The notes below the pieces were generated by a model. That model was not told the origin of the DNA. It did no database searches and saw only the letters and a program-made list of their open reading frames with translations. The position numbers and the translations under genes are program-made. A DNA stretch of 46,140 bases from Fidelibacterota bacterium (GTDB lineage Bacteria > Marinisomatota > Marinisomatia > Marinisomatales > UBA1611), in contig PBAR01000039.1 in the NCBI GenBank assembly GCA_002718285.1, positions 1-46,140 of the forward strand, given 5' to 3'. Positions within the stretch are counted from its first letter, which is position 1. Each line of letters opens with the position of its first letter. Below, one piece after another: positions 33,520-41,995 of the stretch.

Positions 33520-34716
33520 ATGAATAGTACATTTAAAATACCCCTTAAGGCCATCTTCTTCCTTTCTATCCTTTATTCAACTAATATTGAAAAAGAACTC
33601 CAAACTCAATTTATTCTGGCTGAACCTGGAGATACTATTTTCATACCAGAGGGCATCTATTCCATTAAAGGCACTCTTTCAATAGAGGGAAAACAAAACC
33701 TCGTAATAAAAGGCTACGGCACCGATCGTTCCATCCTTTCATTCTCTAAACAGGATGAAGGAGCACAAGGTATAAGTATCACCAATTCAGAGAATATTAT
33801 TCTTGAGGATTTTAAAGTAGAAGATTCAAAAGGTGATGCCATTAAAGCGCAATATGTGGATCGCATTGTATTTCGTGGGGTCACAGTTGAATGGACAGGT
33901 GGCCCTAATCCAAATAATGGCGCATATGGACTATACCCTGTCCAATGCAGAAATGTACTCATTGAATTTTCGGTAGCAATTGGCGCTTCTGATGCAGGCA
34001 TCTATGTAGGACAATCAAAAAATATTGTGGTCCGCAATTCAAAGGCCTACCATAATGTGGCAGGGATTGAAATTGAAAATTCAGTAAATGCAGAAGTTTA
34101 TGATAACCATACCTACAACAACACTGGTGGCATCCTTGTTTTTGACCTGCCCGACCTCGTCCAGAAAAAGGGCGACAATGTTCATATATTTCGCAATCTT
34201 GTTGAAAATAATAACTTAGATAATTTTGCACCTCCAGGTAATATCGTGGGTAAGGTCCTCCCCGGAACAGGCGTCATGATTCTCGCCGCTCATAATGTAC
34301 ATATCTATGAAAATATTATCCGGAATAACAAAAGTGTGGGCACAGGAATTGTCAGTTATTTCATCACCGAAGAAGTCATGACGGACAGCCTTTACAATCC
34401 CTTTACTTCCGATATTCATATTTACAACAATTTCTATGATCGGCCAGCTGGCCTCCCCACTTTGGATTTTGAAATTGGACAACTTTTGGCCATCAAGTAC
34501 GGACGGAATACGCCGGATATCATTTATGACGGTATGCAGGATCCTGATGTCGTGTCGGGATTGTGTATTCAAAATAACAGCCAGGCCGACTTTACTAATT
34601 TGGATATTGAACACAATTTTGAAAAATGGTATTCTCCATTCATATCCAATTTTTCAGAGGATGCGACAAACCATCGCTGCCCCACACCCCATTTGTCCAC
34701 ATCCCTCCCCGATTGA
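33520..34716 (+). CDS. Parallel beta-helix repeat protein (TIGR03805-like)
   Basis: 398 residues: a weak signal sequence, then repeated right-handed beta-helix turns of NosD type such as N-S-E-N-I-I-L-E-D-F, C-R-N-V-L-I-E-F-S-V, S-K-N-I-V-V-R-N-S and N-V-H-I-Y-E-N-I. The segments I-K-A-Q-Y-V-D-R-I-V-F and G-I-Y-V-G-Q-S fit the family that I recall as always paired with the cytochrome family found just downstream. The stop overlaps the next start by one base (TGATG), so the two are coupled. Extracytoplasmic; substrate unknown, perhaps polysaccharide binding or cofactor assembly. Confidence 0.82.
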   Translation: MNSTFKIPLKAIFFLSILYSTNIEKELQTQFILAEPGDTIFIPEGIYSIKGTLSIEGKQNLVIKGYGTDRSILSFSKQDEGAQGISITNSENIILEDFKVEDSKGDAIKAQYVDRIVFRGVTVEWTGGPNPNNGAYGLYPVQCRNVLIEFSVAIGASDAGIYVGQSKNIVVRNSKAYHNVAGIEIENSVNAEVYDNHTYNNTGGILVFDLPDLVQKKGDNVHIFRNLVENNNLDNFAPPGNIVGKVLPGTGVMILAAHNVHIYENIIRNNKSVGTGIVSYFITEEVMTDSLYNPFTSDIHIYNNFYDRPAGLPTLDFEIGQLLAIKYGRNTPDIIYDGMQDPDVVSGLCIQNNSQADFTNLDIEHNFEKWYSPFISNFSEDATNHRCPTPHLSTSLPD

Positions 34717-35753
34717 TGGGTTCCTTATTAAGTAACGCGATTTCCACTTTACTTCTATTCTCATTTTTGTTCGGGGGAAATCCCCTGAAATATGCCAAAC
34801 CAAAACTATCGGATTATGGGTTTTTTATTGGAAATATGGCAGATCATAATCCTCGGGATGGCGTTGTGCCATATGATGTTTCCGCCCAATTATTTTCGGA
34901 TTATGCACTGAAGTCCAGATTTATTGTTTTACCGAAAGGACAGCAACTCAACTATAAGCAAGACGGTACTTTTGATTTCCCTGAAAAATCAATTCTCATT
35001 AAAACATTTTTCTATCCTGCGGACTTCCGGAAACCTTCAAAAGATATCAGATTAATGGAAACACGATTATTAATCCACACACTGGAAGGGTGGCTTGGAT
35101 TTCCTTATGTTTGGAATGAAAATCAAACTGAAGCAGTATTGGAAATCGCCGGTGAACGTATGGAAGCCACTTTTATAGATAATGAAGGTGACCGTGCAAC
35201 CTTCAATTACAGTGTACCCAACTTTAATCAATGCAAGGGGTGTCATGTGAATGATAATCGCATGATTCCCATTGGGCCTAAAGTGCGGTTACTCAATCAT
35301 GAATTTGAATATCCGGATGGAAAGATGAATCAATTGAAAAAATGGTCCGCATTGGATATAATCAACGGATTACCCGAATTATCATCCCTCCCTCATACAC
35401 CGGATTATCATGATCCGAATGATGGTACGGTAAATGACCGTGCCCGGGCGTGGATTGATATTAACTGTGCCCATTGCCATATGAAAGGTGCCCCGGGAGA
35501 AACATCGGGATTATTTTTAAATATTGAAGAAACTGACCTGACGCGATTAGGCGTTTTAAAACCACCAGTGGCTGCTGGGCGTGGTTCGGGAGGCCGACTG
35601 CATACGATTGTCCCCGGTGTACCTGATAAATCGATAATGATATATCGGATGGAGTCTACCGATCCTGGCGTTATGATGCCAGAATTAGGGCGAAAGTTAG
35701 TCCATAAAGAAGGTGTTGAATTGGTTCGGGAATGGATTAAAAATATGAAATAA
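34716..35753 (+). CDS. Diheme c-type cytochrome, SO2930/HNE_0200 (TIGR03806-like) family
   Basis: 345 residues from ATG 34716. An open frame further upstream to 34626 lies inside the previous gene and is not used. Signal sequence 1-20, then a C-terminal region with two haem-attachment sites, C173-K-G-C176-H177 and C251-A-H-C254-H255, and late Met residues (V-M-M-P-E-L-G-R) that could be axial ligands. The middle segment, with T-F-F-Y-P-A-D-F and E-T-R-L-L-I-H, is the family core. Translationally coupled to the beta-helix gene. Probably a periplasmic or outer-membrane electron carrier; donor and acceptor unknown. Confidence 0.85.
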   Translation: MGSLLSNAISTLLLFSFLFGGNPLKYAKPKLSDYGFFIGNMADHNPRDGVVPYDVSAQLFSDYALKSRFIVLPKGQQLNYKQDGTFDFPEKSILIKTFFYPADFRKPSKDIRLMETRLLIHTLEGWLGFPYVWNENQTEAVLEIAGERMEATFIDNEGDRATFNYSVPNFNQCKGCHVNDNRMIPIGPKVRLLNHEFEYPDGKMNQLKKWSALDIINGLPELSSLPHTPDYHDPNDGTVNDRARAWIDINCAHCHMKGAPGETSGLFLNIEETDLTRLGVLKPPVAAGRGSGGRLHTIVPGVPDKSIMIYRMESTDPGVMMPELGRKLVHKEGVELVREWIKNMK

Positions 35754-35756
35754 TCC

Positions 35757-35785
35757 TGTAGGGTTAGGCACGTCTCGCCTCTACA
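35757..35785. repeat. REP-like interrupted palindrome between convergent genes
   Basis: TGTAG (35757-35761) pairs with CTACA (35781-35785), and GGC (35767-35769) pairs with GCC (35777-35779) around ACGTCTC. The inner ACGTCTCGCCT element resembles palindromic GTAG-type repeats scattered in many bacterial genomes. Only one copy is seen here. It could also end both convergent transcripts. Confidence 0.45.
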
Positions 35786-35792
35786 CTAATTA

Positions 35793-36644
35793 TCAATCCA
35801 GTTCTTCTACCTTCTCAAATTTTTTATATACCTCAAAATCCGAAGATTTAAATGATATCTCTTTAATCGATTTTAATTGCCACCTCATTTTAAACCCATC
35901 ATCATCGTCCTTCATTTCCATTGTATATTTCACCATCCGCCCCGGTACGGATTTAAATTCCTGCTCTGCCTGTTTTAACATGGATTCTGAAAAACTGCGC
36001 GGAATACCTCTTCCTGTTCCTCCATATGATTTGACCAATTCACTTTCAATATCAGATACATATTTAAAGAGAACCGTATCCACAGTAAACCATTCTTGAA
36101 TTAATACCATACCTTCTTCACTTTTGATACTGGTGACCACCTTTTGAGTATCAAACCCCGATATTTTTTTTACTGATTCTGATATGGTTCTAGAATATTC
36201 ATTATCATTATTTTGGTCGTCAGATTCTCCGTTATCTTCTTGATCGTTTGAATCATTACTATTTGGCTCATCATTAGAACCTCTTCTCATATTAAAACTA
36301 CTCATGGTCCGAAGTTTGGGTTTACCATCATTTTCGCGAATCGTATCAAATGTTTCCATGGCGAATTCTTCATCTTTGGCATTATAGACAATTCGAGATG
36401 CTGACTCTCCATCCATAATACTGCCGATAATTTTATTACCACCCATGGCCATCCGGACTAAAAACCGATCCACTTCCACAGCTGATTCCTGACGAAACTT
36501 GCCTTTGGATGCATATTTGGTCGTGGTGGTTGTGACTTCACCTACATAGGGCGCATCCATGAACATAATTTCTTCTACCACCACTTGGGTTTGGGCGATT
36601 AAGGTTAAACTGAAACTGAATAAGATTATATGAAGTTTTTTCAT
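35793..36644 (-). CDS. Secreted DUF4412-like protein of unknown function
   Basis: 283 residues with a signal sequence ending near I-A-Q-T-Q. The pattern is E-E-I-M-F-M-D-A, then T-T-T-K-Y-A-S-K-G-K-F-R-Q-E, a later I-V-Y-N-A-K-D-E-E-F, then a DNE-rich low-complexity linker (about 115-145), and a second half with K-I-S-G-F-D-T-Q-K-V. This looks like the DUF4412/LolA-like shape of small periplasmic proteins. I recognise no catalytic motif. It lies 7 bases upstream of nothing in its own direction except the REP element, and follows the dehydratase gene closely, so the two are probably co-transcribed. Confidence 0.6.
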   Translation of the reverse strand: MKKLHIILFSFSLTLIAQTQVVVEEIMFMDAPYVGEVTTTTTKYASKGKFRQESAVEVDRFLVRMAMGGNKIIGSIMDGESASRIVYNAKDEEFAMETFDTIRENDGKPKLRTMSSFNMRRGSNDEPNSNDSNDQEDNGESDDQNNDNEYSRTISESVKKISGFDTQKVVTSIKSEEGMVLIQEWFTVDTVLFKYVSDIESELVKSYGGTGRGIPRSFSESMLKQAEQEFKSVPGRMVKYTMEMKDDDDGFKMRWQLKSIKEISFKSSDFEVYKKFEKVEELD

Positions 36645-36651
36645 TTCTTTC

Positions 36652-37590
36652 TCACCAAGGTAATTGATTTAAATCTACATTTCCACCGGACAAAATTAAC
36701 CCGACCTTCTTCCCTACAAACATTTCTGTATTTTTCAACAATGCACCGAGGGTAATAACGGAAGATGGCTCGGCGATAATCTTCATCCTTTCCCATACCA
36801 TTTTCATAGCTTCTATGATTTCTGATTCAGACACGGTAATAATACTATCCACATGCTCTTGAATGATGGGAAATGTGATGATGCCGATTTGGGCCCGAAG
36901 TCCATCGCAAATTGTATCAATGGTCTTGTTAGCCACAATTTCACCTTTTTCTAGAGATCGATAGGCATCATCAGCTTCTGAAGGCTCTGCCCCATATATT
37001 TTTATATCTGGATTCATACCTTTCGCCGCCAATAATGTTCCACTCAACAATCCACCCCCGCTAACAGGAGAGATAATCATATCCAAATCAGGATGGTCTT
37101 CTAATAATTCTTTTGTAGCAGTGCCTTGTCCTGCTATAATTCGTTCATCGTTATAGGGATGGACCACGGTTGCTCCCGTTTCATCCACCAATTCGTGGAG
37201 TACACGCTCACGGGAGGGTTGATCCGGTTCACACCAGATTACTTCGCCCCCATTCCGCTCCACGTTATTCACTTTAATTTTTGGTGTATTGGTAGGCATA
37301 ACCACTTTGGTTTTTCCGCCGCGTCTTGTCACTGCCATGGACAATGCCGCTCCATGATTTCCTGAGGATGTGGTAGCAACCCCTCGATCCATTTCATCTT
37401 GAGAAAGGCGTTCAACTGTATTGGTGGCGCCTCGAATTTTGAATGATCCTGCTTTTTGAAAATTTTCACACTTAAAAAAGAGGGATGCGCCACTCAAATC
37501 ATCCAAACTTTTATTGGTTAATACCGATGTTCGATGAATAAACGGCCGAATCCGATCATGGGCCACCGCAATATCTTTCAGAGTTACCAT
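36652..37590 (-). CDS. Serine/threonine dehydratase or serine racemase-type PLP enzyme
   Basis: 312 residues of PLP fold type II. Seen are K-C-E-N-F-Q-K-A-G-S-F-K-I-R-G-A with the catalytic Lys near residue 53, T-S-S-G-N-H-G-A-A-L, the glycine-rich S-G-G-G-L-L-S-G-T near 175 and L-S-G-G-N-V-D near the end. The C-terminal ACT-type regulatory domain of biosynthetic IlvA is absent, so this is the catabolic/TdcB-like or serine-racemase/hydroxyaspartate-lyase group. It may deaminate threonine or serine to 2-oxo acids, or racemise serine. Divergent from the decarboxylase gene. Confidence 0.88.
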   Translation of the reverse strand: MVTLKDIAVAHDRIRPFIHRTSVLTNKSLDDLSGASLFFKCENFQKAGSFKIRGATNTVERLSQDEMDRGVATTSSGNHGAALSMAVTRRGGKTKVVMPTNTPKIKVNNVERNGGEVIWCEPDQPSRERVLHELVDETGATVVHPYNDERIIAGQGTATKELLEDHPDLDMIISPVSGGGLLSGTLLAAKGMNPDIKIYGAEPSEADDAYRSLEKGEIVANKTIDTICDGLRAQIGIITFPIIQEHVDSIITVSESEIIEAMKMVWERMKIIAEPSSVITLGALLKNTEMFVGKKVGLILSGGNVDLNQLPW

Positions 37591-37597
37591 GCCCGAA

Positions 37598-37613
37598 TCT
37601 AAATTCGATTAGA
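37598..37613. promoter_or_regulatory. Palindrome between divergent dehydratase and decarboxylase genes
   Basis: TCTAA (37598-37602), six bases, TTAGA (37609-37613) in the only 52 bases between the two divergent starts. A possible shared operator. A similar TCTAA...TTAGA dyad is at 41835-41853. The arms are short and AT-rich, so chance is possible. Confidence 0.3.
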
Positions 37614-37642
37614 AATAAAATCATATTCTTTAAGGCAAACTC

Positions 37643-39073
37643 ATGAATAAAGACTCAAAACTTCATATGACCACGGATGAATTTCGTAAACAGGGCCATG
37701 AAATCATTAATTGGATAGCAGATTACTACGAAAAAATCGAAGAGTATCCAGTATTTCCAAAAGTACAACCGGGAGATATACGATCTTTCTTACCAAAACA
37801 GGCACCTGAAGAAGGAAAATCCTATGATAAAATAATGAATGATATGGACTTGATAATGCCAGGCATCACCCATTGGCAATCTCCCAATTTTCATGCTTAC
37901 TTCCCCTGTGCAACCAGCGGACCAGCTATTTTAGGCGACCTAATTTCTACGGGGCTCGGCGTAAATGGTATGAATTGGGCAACCAGCCCTTCATGTACAG
38001 AAGTTGAATCACATGTACTCGATTGGATTGTTGATATGATGGACCTTCCAAAAGGATTTAAGACAGATAGTAAAGGTGGAGGTGTCATTCAAGATACAGC
38101 CTCTTCTTCAAGCCTCGTAGCATTGATTGCAGCTCGAGAAAAAATAACTAATGGCTTATCCAACGACAAGGGATGTAACCAAAGATTAACTGCATATACT
38201 TCCTCCCAATCTCACTCTTCTATTGAAAAAGCAGTAGGAATTTCAGGGATTGGAAAAAATAATCTCAGACTCGTCGACGTTGATGATACTTTTGCAATGC
38301 GACCCGATCACCTTGAAAGCTTAATAAAAGAAGATCTATCAAATAATCGGTTGCCCGCCTACGTATGTGTAACAATCGCCACCACATCAAGCACTGCCAT
38401 TGACCCCTTAGTGGCTATAGGGAAAATATGTAAAAAATATGGAATTTGGCTTCATGTAGATGCAGCTATGGCTGGACCTGTCGCACTATGCCCAGAATAT
38501 CGTCATATACTTGATGGCTTGGAATATGCAGATAGCTATTCATTTAATCCCCACAAATGGATGCTAACTAGTTTTGACTGCAGCTTATTTTATGTCATGG
38601 ATAGGGCCAAACTAATTCAATCACTGACAATCATGCCTGAATATTTAAAGAATGCAAATTCCCAAAAAGAAGAAGTATTTGACTTTCGTGACTGGGGTAT
38701 TCCATTAGGAAGACGCTTCAGATCTCTAAAACTCTGGCATGTAATCAACTATTACGGAATTAATGGCCTGCAGGTCTCTATCAGAGAACATATGGCAAAC
38801 ACCCAAAAGTTGAAATCCTGGATAGAGCAAGATAAACGATTTGAAATTGTAGCTCCTGTCCCACTAACGTTAATTTGCTTTAGGCTTGCAGTAGGATGTA
38901 AAAAAACAGAGCTATTACTTAATGCAATCAATAAGAGTGGCAGGGCCCACTTAACCCATACAAAACTCAATGATCAATATATTATTAGATTTTCTGTTGG
39001 TCAGCCCACTACCACGCTAGAACATTTAAAAAAGACTTGGGCATTTATACAAGAAACAGCTGGAGAATTATAA
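37643..39073 (+). CDS. Aromatic-L-amino-acid decarboxylase (PLP group II)
   Basis: 476 residues of the Dopa/tryptophan decarboxylase family. The N-terminal helix region has H-E-I-I-N-W-I-A-D-Y-Y. The motifs H-W-Q-S-P-N-F-H-A-Y-F, S-P-S-C-T-E-V-E, T-A-S-S-S-S-L-V-A, W-L-H-V-D-A-A-M-A-G (PLP-binding His and Asp) and N-P-H-K-W-M with the Schiff-base Lys (near 305) are intact. Length is usual. AAGG stands 8 bases before the ATG. Likely releases tryptamine, phenethylamine, tyramine or dopamine; the preferred amino acid cannot be read. The 3' end lies 6 bases from the convergent mce gene. Confidence 0.92.
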   Translation: MNKDSKLHMTTDEFRKQGHEIINWIADYYEKIEEYPVFPKVQPGDIRSFLPKQAPEEGKSYDKIMNDMDLIMPGITHWQSPNFHAYFPCATSGPAILGDLISTGLGVNGMNWATSPSCTEVESHVLDWIVDMMDLPKGFKTDSKGGGVIQDTASSSSLVALIAAREKITNGLSNDKGCNQRLTAYTSSQSHSSIEKAVGISGIGKNNLRLVDVDDTFAMRPDHLESLIKEDLSNNRLPAYVCVTIATTSSTAIDPLVAIGKICKKYGIWLHVDAAMAGPVALCPEYRHILDGLEYADSYSFNPHKWMLTSFDCSLFYVMDRAKLIQSLTIMPEYLKNANSQKEEVFDFRDWGIPLGRRFRSLKLWHVINYYGINGLQVSIREHMANTQKLKSWIEQDKRFEIVAPVPLTLICFRLAVGCKKTELLLNAINKSGRAHLTHTKLNDQYIIRFSVGQPTTTLEHLKKTWAFIQETAGEL

Positions 39074-39079
39074 AAAATA

Positions 39080-39484
39080 CTAAGTTTTTTGCGCTAACTC
39101 CACAAGTACGCCTCCGGTACTCTTAGGATGGATGAAAACGACTTTGTATCCTTCCGCGCCTATACTCGGCTCTTCAGAAATTATATGAATATTTGATTCT
39201 TTAAGTTCTTTTATTGCATTATTTATGTCATCTACTTCAAAACATATATGATGAACGCCTGGACCCCGTTTATCTAAAAACTTGCCCACAGTTGTATTTT
39301 TCGCAGTTGGCTCTAGCAATTCGACTTTTCCCTTTCCGGTATCATATATATCTGTAATCACCCCCTGATCATCCACCAATTCAGTACTTCTATGGGGTAT
39401 GTTCATTATATGCTTCCAAAAAGGTGCATCATTTTTGATGGCATTTACTGCTAAGCCTATGTGCTCAATACCAAGAATTTTCAT
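39080..39484 (-). CDS. mce: Methylmalonyl-CoA epimerase
   Basis: 134-residue VOC-fold enzyme interconverting (R)- and (S)-methylmalonyl-CoA, which links propionate and branched-chain breakdown to succinate. Seen are I-E-H-I-G-L-A-V-N at the start (metal His), V-E-L-L-E-P-T, G-P-G-V-H-H-I-C-F-E-V-D-D (His and Glu) and the final V-L-V-E-L-A. It is the last gene of the DgcN/DgcA-like run, 38 bases after the epimerase gene, which may be incidental. No methylmalonyl-CoA mutase is in the window. Confidence 0.92.
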   Translation of the reverse strand: MKILGIEHIGLAVNAIKNDAPFWKHIMNIPHRSTELVDDQGVITDIYDTGKGKVELLEPTAKNTTVGKFLDKRGPGVHHICFEVDDINNAIKELKESNIHIISEEPSIGAEGYKVVFIHPKSTGGVLVELAQKT

Positions 39485-39522
39485 AACCTAATCTATGGCC
39501 GTAAAGTGAAGTCACTCTATAA

Positions 39523-40557
39523 CTAAATTAGATTTAATTCAGTTGAGTTTAGAGAAATTCCAAGCCCATTTTTTTGAGGCAATGTCAATTTACCATCCTC
39601 TACCGTAACGCCTAGGTACGGATCGTTACTAATTAATAGATTTCCGTCTAAATCTGCATAATCGACTAAGGGAGACAAATGTGCAGCGGCAGTAATCCCA
39701 ATCGATGTTTCTATCATACAACCAAGCATCACCTGCATGTCACGCTCTCTGGCCATTTTTACCATTTTAAGGCCTTCATGTAGGCTGCCACATTTCATAA
39801 GTTTAATATTAATCCCATCGAAAATACCTTCTATTTCGCGTATATCCTCTGAATTTAGACTATTTTCATCTGCAATCAGGGGCAAGGGGGACTTTTCTCT
39901 CAAAGCTGCGGTATCCTTTAAATTCGTTGATTTAAATGGTTGCTCAACAAACTCGACATTGCGATCTGCAAGCCAATTGGACATTTCAATTCCAGATTCA
40001 AGGTCCCAGCCCTCATTTGCATCCACACGGATTAATTGATCCGTCTCTCTGCGAATTACATTTATGATGGCTTTATCCTTTTCTATCCCCATACCTAATT
40101 TTACTTTTAGAATATGGTAAGGTGCCCCCTCCTTTACTTTTTCAGGAATTAAGTCCATGTCTCCAATGGAGATGGTGTATGAAGTTTTGGGTGCTTTAGA
40201 TGGATCGGCACCAAAATGTTCATAAAGGGGGATCTCTTCACTTTGACACCACCAATCCATAATGGCCATAGAAAAAGCTACCTCTAGAGATTTAATACCT
40301 CTGCACTGAGGTAATACAAAATCTAAAAACGCAAGTGGATCATCTATGTTTTGAGGCAAATTTATACCATCATTTAAAACACCTAGAATATCCTTCGCAA
40401 ATTCATTATAACGCCCTGAAGGGGCTGCCTCCCCTCGACCAATTATTCCACCCTCTTCTAAATAGACAAATATAACATCATAGTAGTCATGAGTACTTCT
40501 AGAAATGCCAAAAGGATGATTACATTTAATACGGAAATTGGTGTAAGATATATTCAT
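39523..40557 (-). CDS. Enolase-superfamily dipeptide epimerase / DgcA-type racemase
   Basis: 344 residues of the muconate-lactonising subgroup. Catalytic pattern: L-K-V-K-L-G (KxK base), metal ligands in R-V-D-A-N-E-G-W, V-E-Q-P-F and A-D-E-N-S, and the second base in I-K-L-M-K-C-G. This is the pattern of L-Ala-D/L-Glu epimerases. Its neighbour is a DUF1611 gene, the pairing described in marine bacteria as DgcN-DgcA, where D-glutamate is N-acetylated and the product racemised. Either muropeptide or D-Glu use would fit. Its ATG overlaps the 32-codon ORF (TAATG). Confidence 0.88.
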   Translation of the reverse strand: MNISYTNFRIKCNHPFGISRSTHDYYDVIFVYLEEGGIIGRGEAAPSGRYNEFAKDILGVLNDGINLPQNIDDPLAFLDFVLPQCRGIKSLEVAFSMAIMDWWCQSEEIPLYEHFGADPSKAPKTSYTISIGDMDLIPEKVKEGAPYHILKVKLGMGIEKDKAIINVIRRETDQLIRVDANEGWDLESGIEMSNWLADRNVEFVEQPFKSTNLKDTAALREKSPLPLIADENSLNSEDIREIEGIFDGINIKLMKCGSLHEGLKMVKMARERDMQVMLGCMIETSIGITAAAHLSPLVDYADLDGNLLISNDPYLGVTVEDGKLTLPQKNGLGISLNSTELNLI

Positions 40558-40655
40558 TAACGATCCGGCGAAGCAGCATGCCCTTCTGTTTGGTCAATAA
40601 TAGATCGGGTACAACCAAAACAAATTAAAAATATGATAAAATTAATTCGTTTCAT
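40557..40655 (-). CDS. 32-residue lipoprotein-like small protein, coupled on both sides
   Basis: ATG 40655 opens M-K-R-I-N-F-I-I-F-L-I-C-F-G-C-T-R-S and ends A-A-S-P-D-R before TAA. The basic start, hydrophobic core and F-G-C form a lipoprotein-type signal (the -3 residue is Cys, so the lipobox is not ideal). Its start overlaps the DUF1611 stop by 4 bases (ATGA) and its stop overlaps the epimerase start by 1 base (TAATG). An AGAGA site lies 7 bases upstream. It could be a tiny membrane-associated protein, a leftover of a longer lipoprotein gene, or a coupling leader. I recognise no homolog. Confidence 0.55.
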   Translation of the reverse strand: MKRINFIIFLICFGCTRSIIDQTEGHAASPDR

Positions 40656-41683
40656 GAGTAAATCTCTTTCTCAATTGCATCAATAAAATCCATATTACCA
40701 AACCGCACTAAATCGGTTGTTGCAAGATTAAATTTTTCGGCCGTACGCTGAATTTGAGCTTTGGCTTCTGATTCTGATAATTTAACGGTCAATAAATTGA
40801 TCCCAACAAATTTTGTTGCTTTAAAATGCTTCATTAGGTCAATATGAAGATCCATGACAAATCTCATGGATGCCATAGGGTAATCGGTCACATCTTCTGG
40901 TCGACTAGGGTCATGGGTCATAATCATATAATCGGGCATAGCTCCATGCAAAAGGCCCAGAGTCACACCGGCATAATATTGATTGGTGAGCGATCCTTGC
41001 CCTTCTACAATGACCAATTCAGTATCAGACGGAAGTTGATCGATCTCATGCTCTATTTCTCCTGACATGAAATCGGCTTTTACCGCATCGATGGGTATAC
41101 CGGCACCACTGAGAAGAATACCAGTTTGCCCTGTGCCAATAAATTCTACCTTCCTCCCATTTGATTTCATTCGCTCTGAGATTTCCCATGCTGTGGTCAT
41201 CTTCCCGGTATCACAATCTGTCCCAACGATCAATAAAACAGGGATTTTCCGTTTACGCCATGAGCCTTTAGAAAAACGAGGCGGATCCGGCGGACGTCTA
41301 AGGTCTGTCATGGTAACATGATTTTCACTTGCCAATTCCTGAAATTCTTTGTCATCACCTAGGAATTGATGCATTCCGCTAATAATATTGCACCCATACT
41401 TTAAGGCATCTATAACTTCAATACGGTTTTCCGGACTGATATATCCACCCTGCGATGCACTTCCAATTACCAACGTATCAGGATTCAAATTTTTGCATTC
41501 ATGAAAACTTTTTAGCACAGGAGTATTACCACCATAGCCCAACTCATCAATAGAGGTGATTCCAGCTTTGGTATGATCAAGAATGGCCACTACTTCCTCT
41601 GGTCTGTAGCGAAGAAGCATATTGCCGGTCTTGTTTTTAATGAAATTAAATGCACTGTGGCAACAAATAACAATTTTTCTCAT
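40652..41683 (-). CDS. DUF1611 protein, DgcN-like
   Basis: 343 residues. Two-domain DUF1611 layout: an N-terminal Rossmann-like part with the pattern V-I-G-S-A-S-Q-G-G near residue 73, then a P-loop NTPase-like C-terminal domain with G-T-D-C-D-T-G-K-M-T-T-A near 154-165, F-I-G-T-G-Q-T-G, V-I-V-E-G-Q-G-S-L and T-H-D-P-S-R-P. The family includes DgcN, reported as a D-glutamate N-acetyltransferase in marine proteobacteria. First gene of the run with the mini-lipoprotein and the epimerase. Exact chemistry here is inferred from that pairing. Confidence 0.85.
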   Translation of the reverse strand: MRKIVICCHSAFNFIKNKTGNMLLRYRPEEVVAILDHTKAGITSIDELGYGGNTPVLKSFHECKNLNPDTLVIGSASQGGYISPENRIEVIDALKYGCNIISGMHQFLGDDKEFQELASENHVTMTDLRRPPDPPRFSKGSWRKRKIPVLLIVGTDCDTGKMTTAWEISERMKSNGRKVEFIGTGQTGILLSGAGIPIDAVKADFMSGEIEHEIDQLPSDTELVIVEGQGSLTNQYYAGVTLGLLHGAMPDYMIMTHDPSRPEDVTDYPMASMRFVMDLHIDLMKHFKATKFVGINLLTVKLSESEAKAQIQRTAEKFNLATTDLVRFGNMDFIDAIEKEIYS

Positions 41684-41995
41684 TTAATTAGCCAATCTGC
41701 GATTACAACTGTTTGAAATATTTGAATTACTAACCCTAACAATAAAAAATTTAGACTACATTAACTGTTAGAAAATTAAGAAAAGCGAAAATATTTTACA
41801 CTTTAAATATCATAATTTCTTGTACTGCTAGTTTATCTAATTTTGAATTAGATGATCTTATAAAATAATTATAACCACAAAAGAGCTAAATAGTAGAATC
41901 TATAATGGAATCAGTAATTTATATATTGATCAACATCAGCCAATGATATCAAATCAATTTAAAATTCAGTTCTAAAGTCGCATAGCTTAGATTAC
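41684..41995. other. 312-base intergenic region with a perfect dyad
   Basis: AT-rich gap between the SLC13 stop and... on the same strand, the start of the DUF1611 gene, so it should contain that operon's promoter. I found no convincing boxes, no ribosome-binding-site-linked small ORF and no RNA gene. The one clear structure is ATCTAATT-TTG-AATTAGAT at 41835-41853, eight paired bases each side, either an operator or a short hairpin. Confidence 0.5.
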
